Below are positions 40,922 to 49,270 of a DNA stretch of 64,000 bases, in pieces. The stretch is from Asaia sp003994335 (lineage in GTDB: Bacteria > Pseudomonadota > Alphaproteobacteria > Acetobacterales > Acetobacteraceae): positions 289,637 to 353,636 of the forward strand of contig NZ_JBBCOR010000005.1 in NCBI RefSeq assembly GCF_037151175.1, in the 5' to 3' direction. The position numbers and the translations under genes were made by a program. The notes beneath the pieces were generated by a model. It was not told the DNA's origin and searched no databases. It was given only the letters and a program-made list of their open reading frames with translations. The stretch's first letter is position 1. Every line of letters starts with the position of its first letter.

Positions 40922-42448
40922 ATGTCGAGGATCTATCAAAGCGGTCAGTTGAACACGACCGCACTTACTGTGCCCGATCTCTATGTCTCGATCGTGCAGC
41001 CGCAAACGCTGCTCAACGGCGTGACATCGGGGCGCGTGGGCATTGTCGGCACGGCCTCATGGGGCCCGGTCAACACGCCCGTCATCATTGGCGGCATGGG
41101 CGACTATCTGGCCGCCTTCGGCCCCAAGCAGGCAGCCGCGACCGATCTGGGGCTGGCGGTCAATATCGCCTCGTTGCAAGGCGCCTCTGACTTCCGCTGC
41201 GTGCGTGTGACCGATGGAACGGACACGGCGGCCACAGGCACGTTGACGGGCTTGCTGAACCTCACGGCGCGATACACCGGCACATCGGGCAACGCCCTGT
41301 CGATGACGGTGCAGAAAACCGCCACTCAGTATCAGGTCACGCTCAGCGCGCCGTTTGCCCAGACTGCCGAGGTCTATTCGGTCGCTATCCAGACCAGCGT
41401 TCTGGCCTCGATGCAGGCGATCGTCAGTGCGGTGAATGCTGCGAGCAAGCTGGGCATCCTTGCGGTTGTTGCCTCACCCGGTACGGAGCCTACCTATCCT
41501 GCGACAGTCGCCCTCACCGGTGGAACCAATGGCGTAACTCCAGGCACAACCGCCTTCATCGGTTCGGATGGTTCGGTATCCGGTGCCGGAACGGGCATGT
41601 ACGCCCTGCGCGGTCAGGGTTGCGCCCTGGGCGTGCTGCATGGCCTGACCGACACGAGCTCCTTCTCGACGCAGGCGGCGTTCGGCCTTGGCGAGGGCGT
41701 TTACATGGTCGGCAGCATGCCAGCCGGCATGAGCGTTTCCGCCGCGGTCTCGGCTATGGCGGCCTCGGGTGGCGCCTCCTACGCGCTCAAGGTCATGCAC
41801 GGCGACTGGCTGTGGTGGAACGACGACACGAACGGGCTCATGCTTGCCCCTCCGCAGGCTTTTGCAGCCGGCGTGATCGCCAATTTGGGTCCGCAGAATG
41901 CCAGCCTGAACAAGCAGCTTGCGGGCGTTGCCGGAAGCCAGAAGGCAGGCCAGACCAGCGCAGGCGGCACGACGACCTACTCGACGGCAGAGCTCTCCGC
42001 CCTGATCGGTGCCGGTCTGGACGTGATTGCCAACCCCGCGCCGGGCGGTGCCTATTGGGCGTGTCGATCGGGCCACAACACCAGCCTGACAGCCACCGTG
42101 CAGTCCGACAGCTACACGCGCATGACCAACTACCTTGCCACGACGCTGGCAGGCGGCATGGGTGTTTATGTGGGCGCTGTCGTCAATGACACGCTCTTTT
42201 CAGAGATCCGCGCGACCATTCTCGGGCTCTTGTCCGGCATGTTGGGTCAGGGTCAGCTGGCGACGGTCAATGGCGCCCTGCCCTACACCGTGATCTGTGA
42301 TCGCACGAACAACCCCGTCACCCGCACCGCACTCGGCTACGTCCAGGCCGATATCGCCGTGCAGTACCAGGGGATCAACGAGAAATTCATTCTCAACCTT
42401 CAGGGCGGCGCCTCCGTGCAGATCGCCTCGGCTAGCGGGAGCGTCTGA
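40922..42448 (+). CDS. Contractile tail sheath protein
   Basis: 508 residues. It opens with VPDLYVSIVQPQTLLNGVTSGRVGIVGTASWGPVNTPVIIGG, the sheath signature, has VTDGTDTAATGTLTGLLNLTARYTGTSGNAL in the N-terminal domain and ends in the conserved C-terminal module (YVQADIAVQYQGINEKFILNLQGG). Presence of a sheath shows that the phage is a myovirus. Confidence 0.93.
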   Translation: MSRIYQSGQLNTTALTVPDLYVSIVQPQTLLNGVTSGRVGIVGTASWGPVNTPVIIGGMGDYLAAFGPKQAAATDLGLAVNIASLQGASDFRCVRVTDGTDTAATGTLTGLLNLTARYTGTSGNALSMTVQKTATQYQVTLSAPFAQTAEVYSVAIQTSVLASMQAIVSAVNAASKLGILAVVASPGTEPTYPATVALTGGTNGVTPGTTAFIGSDGSVSGAGTGMYALRGQGCALGVLHGLTDTSSFSTQAAFGLGEGVYMVGSMPAGMSVSAAVSAMAASGGASYALKVMHGDWLWWNDDTNGLMLAPPQAFAAGVIANLGPQNASLNKQLAGVAGSQKAGQTSAGGTTTYSTAELSALIGAGLDVIANPAPGGAYWACRSGHNTSLTATVQSDSYTRMTNYLATTLAGGMGVYVGAVVNDTLFSEIRATILGLLSGMLGQGQLATVNGALPYTVICDRTNNPVTRTALGYVQADIAVQYQGINEKFILNLQGGASVQIASASGSV

Positions 42449-42876
42449 TGGCCAACATGTTCAATGTCGGGCGGGATTGTCAGGTTGTCCTGCTCTGGAA
42501 CGGCACCAAGATCAATATGCCGATTGTCACTGGCTTCCAGAGCCAGCAACAGACCCATCAGGTCAACAGCACTCCTCTCAACTCGCCTCCCATCTTCACG
42601 GATATCGAGAACGGCTGGCGCGGTCAGTTCGACGTGGATCGCAGTTCTGCCGATCTGGACAGCCTTATCGCCGCGAAAGAGGCTGCGTTCTGGAACGCGG
42701 GCACGATCGGCCAAGGAACCATCTATCAATACATCACCGAAAAGGATGGCTCCACGACGACATGGGAGTACGCGGGTTGCACGGTCAGACTCTCGGATGC
42801 CGGTCGCTGGCAATCTGAAAATAAGACCTCCCAGCGCCTCGAATTCAACGCCAGCACAAGGACGAAGATCTCGTGA
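42448..42876 (+). CDS. Tail tube protein
   Basis: 142 residues with ATG overlapping the sheath stop by one base. VLLWNGTKINMPIVTGFQSQQQTHQVNSTPLNSPPIFTDIENGWRGQFDVDR reproduces the beta-barrel pattern of Mu-like tail tube proteins. Standard position between sheath and chaperone. Confidence 0.9.
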   Translation: MANMFNVGRDCQVVLLWNGTKINMPIVTGFQSQQQTHQVNSTPLNSPPIFTDIENGWRGQFDVDRSSADLDSLIAAKEAAFWNAGTIGQGTIYQYITEKDGSTTTWEYAGCTVRLSDAGRWQSENKTSQRLEFNASTRTKIS

Positions 42877-43211
42877 CCGATACCATCAAAGACGCCAAGG
42901 GGCGTGAAATCGAAGTGCGTGAGGTTGTCGGAAGCGCCATGTCGCGTCTGGCGCGCCTCAGTGGCGAGGCATTCGGCGCCAATCTCTGGACCACAGCCAC
43001 GATTGCCCGAGCGAGCGTCGTGGCGATTGATGGCGTTCCCCTGCCGCCGCGCATTTCGTCACTCAACGACATCGACGGCCTGTGGGACAGCGTGGATGCA
43101 GAAGCGGCTTCTGCTGCGATCGAGTGGATGCAGGCTCGTCAGGAAAAGGCTGCTGAAGAGGCAAAAAACTCTTCGGCGCCCCAGGCTTCCGAGACCGGCT
43201 CTGGCTCGTAA
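42873..43211 (+). CDS. Tail assembly chaperone, short (G-like) product
   Basis: 112 residues, overlapping the tube gene by 4 bp. DAKGREIEVREVVGSAMSRLARLSGEAF and SSLNDIDGLWDSVDAEAASAAIEWM match the small chaperone that coats tape measure proteins. In frame, GCA AAA AAC at 43161-43169 contains the slippery heptamer A-AAA-AAC. Ribosomes that do not shift terminate at 43211. Confidence 0.85.
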   Translation: MTDTIKDAKGREIEVREVVGSAMSRLARLSGEAFGANLWTTATIARASVVAIDGVPLPPRISSLNDIDGLWDSVDAEAASAAIEWMQARQEKAAEEAKNSSAPQASETGSGS

Positions 43212-43351
43212 AGAATGGGGTGCCTTACCTCACGGCAACTGAAGAACTGACCGACGCTGAGGTTATGGCCCACGCGATTGCCTTCTCTGAAATGGAGGGC
43301 AATCGCTTTGATTGGGACCAGATGCAGTTCGAGAGGCGCGACGATGCGTGA
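42873..43351 (+). CDS. Tail assembly chaperone, -1 frameshift fusion (GT-like) product
   Basis: After a -1 slip at 43163-43169 the ribosome would read CTC at 43169-43171 and continue in the second frame to TGA 43349-43351, giving 159 residues. The unique tail reads LFGAPGFRDRLWLVKNGVPY, then TATEELTDAEVMAHAIAFSEMEGNRFDW, a conserved-looking T domain with no independent start codon or ribosome-binding site. Exactly this arrangement (G and G-T) is known in lambda and in many myoviruses. Confidence 0.8.
43163..43169 (+). promoter_or_regulatory. Programmed -1 ribosomal frameshift site A-AAA-AAC
   Basis: The heptamer fits X-XXY-YYZ in the correct phase (zero-frame codons AAA 43164-43166 and AAC 43167-43169). 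The -1 frame is open from 43157 to 43349 and encodes the T-like extension, whereas the zero frame stops 42 bp downstream. The GC-rich sequence just downstream could form the stimulatory structure. Confidence 0.85.
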
Positions 43352-43829
43352 TTTCACCCCTGAGGCCTTTGCCGCCTTTCTAGGTGAGGCCGCTCTTGCG
43401 GTAGAGCATCGCACCCGGAACGCACTCGAAGAAGCCGCACGCATTGTCGAGCACGAGGCCAAGGCCGAGATTGGGCATTATCAGGAGCAGGCAGGGCCAT
43501 TCGTGCCATGGGCGGAACTGGCGGATGCGACCAAGGATGATCGTGTTCGCCAAGGCTTCACCGAGAATGACCCTGGCCTGCGCTCCGGCACGATGCGCGA
43601 CAGTATCAACCACCGGGTTGAGGGCTCCGAGGCCCGTATTGGCTCGGACGATCAGAACCTTGTCTATTTTGAGCTTGGAACTGAGAAGCAGCCGCCCCGC
43701 ACGGTTCTGGCTGGAGCTCTCATCAGAAAGACCGACGAGGTGGTCGAGACCCTTGGACGGCGCTTTGTTGCCAGCCTCACTGGTGACGGGGTGGCGAATG
43801 GGGCTTTGCCGCTGGATGGGGAGCGGTGA
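43344..43829 (+). CDS. HK97 gp10-like / virion morphogenesis protein
   Basis: Start ATG 43344 overlaps the end of the frameshift product. 161 residues: TRNALEEAARIVEHEAKAEIGHYQ is the initial helix of gp10-like proteins; NDPGLRSGTMRDSINHRVEGSEARIGSDDQNLVYFELGTEKQPPRTVL is the typical beta/PPR segment. The extreme 3' end (from about 43742) is duplicated at about 45559. It marks the left border of cargo island A. Confidence 0.8.
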   Translation: MRDFTPEAFAAFLGEAALAVEHRTRNALEEAARIVEHEAKAEIGHYQEQAGPFVPWAELADATKDDRVRQGFTENDPGLRSGTMRDSINHRVEGSEARIGSDDQNLVYFELGTEKQPPRTVLAGALIRKTDEVVETLGRRFVASLTGDGVANGALPLDGER

Positions 43830-43850
43830 GAGATTGGTATGTAACGCACG

Positions 43851-44042
43851 CTAAGCGTGAAAGCGGGCCGGTATGCCGGGACCGCGATCGTCGCCGTGGA
43901 TGCACACCTCGTTAACCCCATCCTCCAGCGACAGGAAGGCACCTCCGGCGTACCTGATCGCGTTGTCGAGCAGGTTGTCGATCGCGTCACGAACACTGTC
44001 GTCAGCTTCCACCACAACGATCCGCGCCACGCTATCTTCCAT
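43851..44042 (-). pseudogene. Histidine-kinase ATPase-domain fragment
   Basis: The 63-residue frame shows a bacterial sensor kinase N-box (IDNLLDNAIRYA) followed by a G1-like box (DDRGPGIPARFHA). That is the core of an HATPase_c domain without dimerisation domain, G2 box or sensor. It ends near the 3' end of the tail gene. It looks like a captured fragment, not a working kinase. Confidence 0.65.
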
Positions 44043-44166
44043 ATCTTACCGTAGATTGAGATTTTATTGCGATCGTGTCTCGAAAATGACTTAGGGTACC
44101 AAGGCGGCACAGGCAAAATACATCTACGCGCTAGAGACCTCCAACCAAGGAAGGAAATGCGGGCAA

Positions 44167-45447
44167 GTGCGTACTAAAAATCATCGGCAGCTATGGTGTA
44201 CGATCGCTGGAGTCGCTGGGTGTATCGCCGCTTCTGCATCGGCGCAGTCCATGTCAGGTAGCAGTATGAAGGTGGCAAGCGAGGCCATCACCGAACAGCA
44301 TGACTTATGTCAGCACGATGCCGGCCGGCTATGGGGGCTGAGCATTTGCGGACCGATCATGCTCGTCGATCCCGAAACGCGAACTCTCTATGCGGACAGG
44401 AATACGACTGAGCATGATTTGCGGGCAGAGGGCTCGCTGTTCACCGGGACGCTCCCCCCGGACGTCAGCATCGCCAACACCTCGATCAACTGGGCCGGAA
44501 TTCGCTGGATAATGGTCTTGCTGCCGCTGCCGTCGGACATGGTCGCGCGTGACACGTTATTGATGCATGAATCGTATCACCGCATCCAGCCCGCCCGCCT
44601 CCCTCCGCCGAAGGCAGACCTACCGGATCATCTCGACACGTATGATGGGCGCATGCTCCTTCGCCTCGAATGGCGGGCACTGGCGTTGGCGCTACGAACT
44701 GATGGCGACGCACAGCGTTCCGCGATCTGCGACGCGCTCGCTTTCCGAAAGCTCCGTCGCGGTTTGACGAAGGACGCGGCCGAACGGGAGAATGCGTTGG
44801 AGATGCTGGAGGGCATCGCCGAATATACCGGCAAGCGTCTCGGCGCCGGCAGCAAGGCGGTACCATCAACGATCGACACCCTCTCAACATACGATCAGCG
44901 CGACGGGTATGTGCGGAGTTTCGCCTATGCCTCTGGCCCAGCCTACTGCCTGTTACTGGACCGCCTCTCTCCTGCTTGGCGGGAAAAGGTGCGGCCGGGC
45001 AGCGATCTTGGTGAGATGTTGCATCGTGCCATTGGCAACGTCGCTTTGCCGCAGGTGATGTCGATCCGCGATCGTTACGGCTATGCGGACATTCAGCGCC
45101 AGGAGACTGCGAAGGCGGACGCTCATGCCCGCCAGGCCGCAGTGTGGCAGTCGGCTCTGGCCGACGGCCCCGTGTTGCGAGTGCCGTTGATTCACATGAA
45201 GATCGAGTTCAACCCGCAGACTGTCTTTGCCTTGCCGCCGTCGGGCACAGTCTACCCCACCGCAATCATTCGTGACGATTGGGGCACCCTTACAGTCCGG
45301 CAAGGAGTGTTGATTTCGAACGACTGGAAATCGGCATCCGTCGCTGGTCCCTCAACCATTAAGGGCGACGACTATACTGGAGACGGTTGGCTTCTAAAAC
45401 TTTCGCCCGGTTGGATTTTGTCGAACGGCAGTGTTCGTCATCGATGA
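44167..45447 (+). CDS. Secreted putative zinc metallopeptidase (HExxH), prophage cargo
   Basis: GTG start at 44167; 426 residues. Signal peptide ends near SASA-Q (residues 1-27). LLMHESYHRIQP (HExxH at 134-138) and LEMLEGIAEYTG (E215/E219 as possible third ligand about 80 residues later) give a gluzincin-like zinc site. Four cysteines occur in the mature N-terminal region. No family name is certain. It has its own putative upstream region and lies between two copies of the 3' end of the phage gene at 43344. Possibly a lysogenic conversion factor. Confidence 0.65.
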   Translation: MRTKNHRQLWCTIAGVAGCIAASASAQSMSGSSMKVASEAITEQHDLCQHDAGRLWGLSICGPIMLVDPETRTLYADRNTTEHDLRAEGSLFTGTLPPDVSIANTSINWAGIRWIMVLLPLPSDMVARDTLLMHESYHRIQPARLPPPKADLPDHLDTYDGRMLLRLEWRALALALRTDGDAQRSAICDALAFRKLRRGLTKDAAERENALEMLEGIAEYTGKRLGAGSKAVPSTIDTLSTYDQRDGYVRSFAYASGPAYCLLLDRLSPAWREKVRPGSDLGEMLHRAIGNVALPQVMSIRDRYGYADIQRQETAKADAHARQAAVWQSALADGPVLRVPLIHMKIEFNPQTVFALPPSGTVYPTAIIRDDWGTLTVRQGVLISNDWKSASVAGPSTIKGDDYTGDGWLLKLSPGWILSNGSVRHR

Positions 45448-45558
45448 CGACCACAATTTATTTCTCTCGTGCCGGCAGCTTTTCACCAGTGGGTCTGAAC
45501 TCGCCCTTGGTTAGGGCGTGCCGGTCGAGGGTGTGGCGGGTAACGTCCAACGCGGCGT

Positions 45559-45643
45559 GGGCGAGACTGTTGGACGCCGCTTTCTTGTCAGCCTGACTGG
45601 TGATGGCGTAGCGGATGGATTCTACCGTTGGATGGGGAGTACC
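45559..45643 (+). pseudogene. Duplicated 3' end of the gp10-like tail gene
   Basis: The frame reads GETVGRRFLVSLTGDGVADG, against VETLGRRFVASLTGDGVANG at the end of the gene 43344-43829. The nucleotide copies (43742-43826 and 45559-45643) are roughly 80 % identical by eye over about 85 bp, ending GGATGGGGAG in both. This is a remnant of a second copy, with the metallopeptidase gene between. Confidence 0.75.
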
Positions 45644-45685
45644 CGTTACTCCTTTCAGACCGAAGGCCTAGGTGGCATTCTCCGC

Positions 45686-46849
45686 ATGAAGAGGGAGAAA
45701 GACGTGGGCGCAAAATTCAAGAAGGCTTCGACCATCATACTGGCCAGCATTGCGACCATGCTTGCTGGGCTGTGCATATTTCTGATCGGCCAATCGCTCT
45801 GGCCGCAATCCGGGCCGGCGATTTCCGATGAACGTCAGGCCGACGCTGCTCAACCTACACGACCCACTGAATCAGTGCTTGTCCGCCATCACGATGAGGA
45901 GGCACCCCAAGCGGCGAGTCCGTCAGTTACCTATGATGTCACCCAAGGATCCGATTACACCGCGCTTTATCGTGGGGTGCCGGACAATTCGTTGATCGTG
46001 TGCGCAAAGCGAGAAGATCCGCGCTATCCCTCAGATTTCCAGTCGCAGTTTGACCACGGCAAGATCGTTGTTCCGAAGGGAGCCGTCTTCCTGTGGGGCG
46101 GTCATTACTTCGGGCCGCCAGAAGATCCTCGGGATGACAAAAACCTCGCTGAGAATTCCCATCCCCTGTCATGGTCCGGTACCGACGCTGCGGAACAGGC
46201 TCGGCGCAACAATATGATCGATATGGATATGTCCGTAGCGGCACCAGGCGCCGCCGTTGTCACCACGGTCCCGCTCACACTCACCGAGGAGCGCCTTTGC
46301 GGTTCGGTTGCTGCACGTACACTTCTCTCTAAGGATTGGAAATTTAGGCAGGCGACAGTCACTCAGGCCGATGCGGTCTATTACCAACTCTACGGGATTT
46401 TGAGGGGCAACAAGCTTGATACGTCCTTCGATCACGACACCATCCCCATCAAATGGGCGGGATCTGCCGGATCGCTCAATGCTGTAATAAAAGGAACCAT
46501 TGAGAACCCGTTATCTCTGCCTTCTGACGCCGAGAGCCGAAGTGCGATTGATGCTCAGGCCACCAACCTTCTTGCATCTGGTTTGAGCTCCAAAAGCGCG
46601 TGCAAAGACCTACTCGGTTTCATCGACGCGCATCAGGCGAAGACCACCGAAGAACGACATGGCAATCTGGTGTTCCTAATCTCGGTTTCGGTCGAAGCTG
46701 GCATCGACCCGGAGGCGATTAGACAGAATGCGCCTGACTTGTTTGCCGAGACCATTGCTCAATGTCATGCCACACCGGAATCATTGATAAATGACGCATC
46801 GCGACGGGCCGCCTCGAAGCTGGGCCTGGCGTTCCTCGCGAATCCGTGA
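45686..46849 (+). CDS. Membrane-anchored protein of unknown function, prophage cargo
   Basis: Start ATG 45686 (MKREKDVGAKFKKASTIILA). The open frame begins upstream in the duplicated tail-gene remnant, but GGCATTCTCCGCATG favours this start. 387 residues: basic N-terminus, one anchor helix (17-38), then a large non-cytoplasmic domain with KIVVPKGAVFLWGGHYFGPPED and VTTVPLTLTEERLCG, and three to four cysteines (CAKRED, LCGS, ACKDL, QCHA). Not recognised. Confidence 0.6.
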   Translation: MKREKDVGAKFKKASTIILASIATMLAGLCIFLIGQSLWPQSGPAISDERQADAAQPTRPTESVLVRHHDEEAPQAASPSVTYDVTQGSDYTALYRGVPDNSLIVCAKREDPRYPSDFQSQFDHGKIVVPKGAVFLWGGHYFGPPEDPRDDKNLAENSHPLSWSGTDAAEQARRNNMIDMDMSVAAPGAAVVTTVPLTLTEERLCGSVAARTLLSKDWKFRQATVTQADAVYYQLYGILRGNKLDTSFDHDTIPIKWAGSAGSLNAVIKGTIENPLSLPSDAESRSAIDAQATNLLASGLSSKSACKDLLGFIDAHQAKTTEERHGNLVFLISVSVEAGIDPEAIRQNAPDLFAETIAQCHATPESLINDASRRAASKLGLAFLANP

Positions 46850-47013
46850 GCCGGTAAGATGCCAAATGAGTGTGCGGGCCTGGCGGGATGTATCCCGCTT
46901 TGCACCTCGTTAGGATTTTTACGGGCGGAGTTGAGTCGACGCCATGCCTTGGCATCAATTGCTAGCTTCAGGCCAAAAGAGACGAAGACGGTAAGTGGCC
47001 AGCGTCAGGCGGA

Positions 47014-47574
47014 TCAGCCGATACGGACCGCCTCACTAGTAAACGTGTACTCAGAGGCCCTACCGCTGGCGTGAGGGCCGTCGTCAACCGTTTCCCACTC
47101 AACAAAATACGTACCGTCCGGCAAGACTGAGTGCGTCACAACGCGCACGCTCCGGCCTTTAAATTTGTATTCTGCAGATAGTTGAACTGATTTTTCTTTC
47201 CTAATTTTTTCGTAAAGCTCGAGTAGCCCCTGGTATCGCCTAGCTGCTCGACGTTCATCGAGGCGTGCAAATTCTTTCTCAAGATCGCTAGCCTCGTCGG
47301 AGGCTAGGGTTGCCGCGCAATGCTCTTTAGCCGCTTGTAGAGAATGCTCGGCCATCTTTAGATTAAATCTTGCGTCATCAACGTCTACGAATACTTGCGG
47401 CGCATACTTTTGGAACACTTCTAAAGAATTCTGAGGCTCGAACGTCTCCTCAAGGCGGCGGATTATCTCGGCATTCATCGAATGCGACCGCTCATCAGCG
47501 CCGGATTTCAACTGCGCAGTTAATGCCTTCGGTATACGTAGCGTAATCCGGGTATATCTGTCTTCGTCACTCAT
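47014..47574 (-). CDS. Arc/Mnt-type ribbon-helix-helix repressor (immI-like)
   Basis: 186 residues. N-terminal RHH: YTRITLRIPKALTAQLKSGADERSHSMNAEIIRRLEETF (residues 7-45), typical of Arc/Mnt with a beta strand then helix-SxNxEI-helix. The rest contains a coiled coil (about 70-125) and a small beta-rich C-terminal domain. It is divergent from an Arc-like/antirepressor operon across shared inverted repeats, exactly as mnt is placed in P22. Confidence 0.8.
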   Translation of the reverse strand: MSDEDRYTRITLRIPKALTAQLKSGADERSHSMNAEIIRRLEETFEPQNSLEVFQKYAPQVFVDVDDARFNLKMAEHSLQAAKEHCAATLASDEASDLEKEFARLDERRAARRYQGLLELYEKIRKEKSVQLSAEYKFKGRSVRVVTHSVLPDGTYFVEWETVDDGPHASGRASEYTFTSEAVRIG

Positions 47575-47614
47575 AAGCTCGATCCTGCTGCAGTGACGGC
47601 GATAGCACTATTTT

Positions 47615-47674
47615 CGTGTCGTATCTAGTTGACACGAGTATGGTGTCGTGCGAGGAAAAGACACGACAATGGTG
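47615..47674. promoter_or_regulatory. Operator region of the immI-like module
   Basis: CGTGTCG..GACACG at 47615-47636 and TGTCGTG-n12-CACGACA at 47644-47669 are inverted repeats with the common word GTGTCG, which appears five times counting both strands. They lie between divergent RHH genes. RHH repressors bind such repeated words cooperatively. Confidence 0.6.
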
Positions 47675-47724
47675 TCGCGAGATGGGAGGTCCAAATCACT
47701 ACCCCCTTCAAAGAATGTCCTCGA

Positions 47725-47901
47725 ATGACATTGAGGCTGAGGCCAGATGTGTACGAGGCGTTGCGTAGATCGGCTGCCGCCAGTGTGCGTAGCCTGACTG
47801 CGGAGATAAATGAGCTGCTTGGCGCGGCTCTTACGCAAAAAGAAAAGGCGACGGGTCCGGCCCTGGAAAGCAGCCCCGTCGCCTCTGAACAATGCCCCTG
47901 A
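47725..47901 (+). CDS. Short Arc-like ribbon-helix-helix protein
   Basis: From ATG 47725 the 58 residues MTLRLRPDVYEALRRSAAASVRSLTAEINELLGAALTQ form a compact RHH domain plus tail; the frame is open further upstream and a non-ATG start is possible. It leads the rightward operon ending in the antirepressor. The likely Arc equivalent: it would throttle ant expression. Confidence 0.65.
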   Translation: MTLRLRPDVYEALRRSAAASVRSLTAEINELLGAALTQKEKATGPALESSPVASEQCP

Positions 47902-47913
47902 AAGGACACTGCG

Positions 47914-48183
47914 ATGACCGCAGATAGCACAAACACGCCTGATGGCGCAAAGCCTTTGGCGGATGCAGACTGGCTCGCCTCCCTGTCGCATGAGGCGCTT
48001 ACCAAGGAAGCCATACGCCGCAACCAGGTGATCGCCGAGATCGTGGTGGCCTGCAAGATGAGGGCTGAAGGCAAATACGCTGCCGCTGACTTCGATAAGG
48101 AGGTCGCAGAGATCCTTGAGGGTGATGGTTGGTTTTCATCTGCTGTTCTGCTCGAGCGCTTTCGTAAAGGAGACGTGGCATGA
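47914..48183 (+). CDS. Hypothetical protein in the antirepressor operon
   Basis: 89 residues with MTADSTNTPDGAKPLADADW, then SHEALTKEAIRRNQVIAEIVVACKM and an acidic end. It lies between the Arc-like gene and ant and overlaps ant by 4 bp. Function unknown. Confidence 0.65.
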   Translation: MTADSTNTPDGAKPLADADWLASLSHEALTKEAIRRNQVIAEIVVACKMRAEGKYAAADFDKEVAEILEGDGWFSSAVLLERFRKGDVA

Positions 48184-49043
48184 CCAACGCTCTCACCACC
48201 ATCGACTTCCACGGCGCGAAGCTCGTCGCAATTGCGGGCGACCGGCCTGAAAATACCCTCGTAGCGATGAAGCCCATCGTTGAGAGTATGGGGCTGGATT
48301 GGAGCTTTCAGCGCAAAAAGCTGAACGCTCATCCCGTCCTCTCCAAAGGTGTGGCTGTTACAGCCATACCTTCAGACGGTGGTGAACAGGACGGCACCTG
48401 CCTCTCTCTCGACCTTCTGAACTTCTGGCTTGCCACCATCCATCCCGACCGCCTCAAGGATGAGGTGAGGACAACAGTCATCCGCTACCAGACTGAATGC
48501 GCCCGCGTCCTGTTCAATCACTTCTTCGGCAAAGTGATCGCAGCTGGCGATCATCTTACCCGTAGCGAACACGGTGGCATCACGAAAGCCGTGATAAATC
48601 GCGCTTTGCTGCCGGTCACCGCCCGGATGGACGCCCAAGAAGCGCGCTTGGCCACGCTGGTCGAGCGACTTGAAACCGCGATGACGGCGTATGACCCATC
48701 GGCGGGCTTCACCACCGATTATCGCCCCATGCGCTTTTTCGTTGAAAACGCCGGGGTGCTGCAAAAGGGCCGCGGTGACCTGATCCGCAAGATGTCACGC
48801 CGCTGCGTTAATTGGCTCCTGCGCAACGACATGGGCGGATCGATCCGATGGAACCGCGACAAGGAACGCAAGTTGTTCCACGTTGATGTCGTCCCCCGCT
48901 GGATGCAGTTTGAGGGCGCAGAGATGATCCGCGCTCACATGGACAAGATGACCGGGCAAGGCACTCTTGCCCCCAAGGGAAAGAAAGGCCGGACGGAATT
49001 GTCACCGCGCCCTTTCTCCCGCCCGAAGGAGGCAGCGTCATGA
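48180..49043 (+). CDS. ant: Phage antirepressor (P22_AR_N domain)
   Basis: 287 residues. Residues 5-125 match the P22 antirepressor N-terminal domain: TIDFHGAKLVAIAGDRPENTLVAMKPIVESMGLDWSFQRKKL, FQRKKLNAHPVL, CLSLDLLNFWLATIHPDRLKDEVRTTVIRYQTECARVLFNHFFG. The C-terminal half probably binds repressors. Antirepressors switch on lytic growth by inactivating CI-like repressors. A 14-codon frame (49040-49084) overlaps its stop and may be a truncated next gene. Confidence 0.88.
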   Translation: MTNALTTIDFHGAKLVAIAGDRPENTLVAMKPIVESMGLDWSFQRKKLNAHPVLSKGVAVTAIPSDGGEQDGTCLSLDLLNFWLATIHPDRLKDEVRTTVIRYQTECARVLFNHFFGKVIAAGDHLTRSEHGGITKAVINRALLPVTARMDAQEARLATLVERLETAMTAYDPSAGFTTDYRPMRFFVENAGVLQKGRGDLIRKMSRRCVNWLLRNDMGGSIRWNRDKERKLFHVDVVPRWMQFEGAEMIRAHMDKMTGQGTLAPKGKKGRTELSPRPFSRPKEAAS

Positions 49044-49158
49044 GCGAAATCGAGGAAGAATGCGCGCTGCTTGAACGGATGTAAAGGTTTCTCCACCGCG
49101 CCGCTGCGCGAATGGAGCGACGCAACGCAAAAAAGCGCCTTGCAATCGCCTGACGTAC

Positions 49159-49190
49159 ATACCTGCGTCGAGCTTGCGGGACGCAGGTAT
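49159..49190. other. 11-bp perfect inverted repeat between convergent operons
   Basis: ATACCTGCGTC (49159-49169) and GACGCAGGTAT (49180-49190) form an 11-bp perfect stem with a 10-base loop, without a clear T-run. It lies between the antirepressor operon and the convergent Hint gene. It could be a bidirectional weak terminator or a protein-binding palindrome. Confidence 0.6.
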
Positions 49191-49270
49191 ACCCCGCTCT
49201 CATCGACCTTACGTCTCAATCTGATCTGCCACCTTGGTAGCGATCATTGCGATGCCGATACTGGATCTGC

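Noticed and set aside
44486..44890. Minus-strand Arg/Ser/Pro-rich frame opposite the metallopeptidase
   Set aside because: Composition is that of an antisense shadow in high-GC DNA; no start signal or domain.
49040..49084. 14-codon frame after the antirepressor
   Set aside because: Overlaps the ant stop with a good context but is too short to support as a gene; noted under ant.
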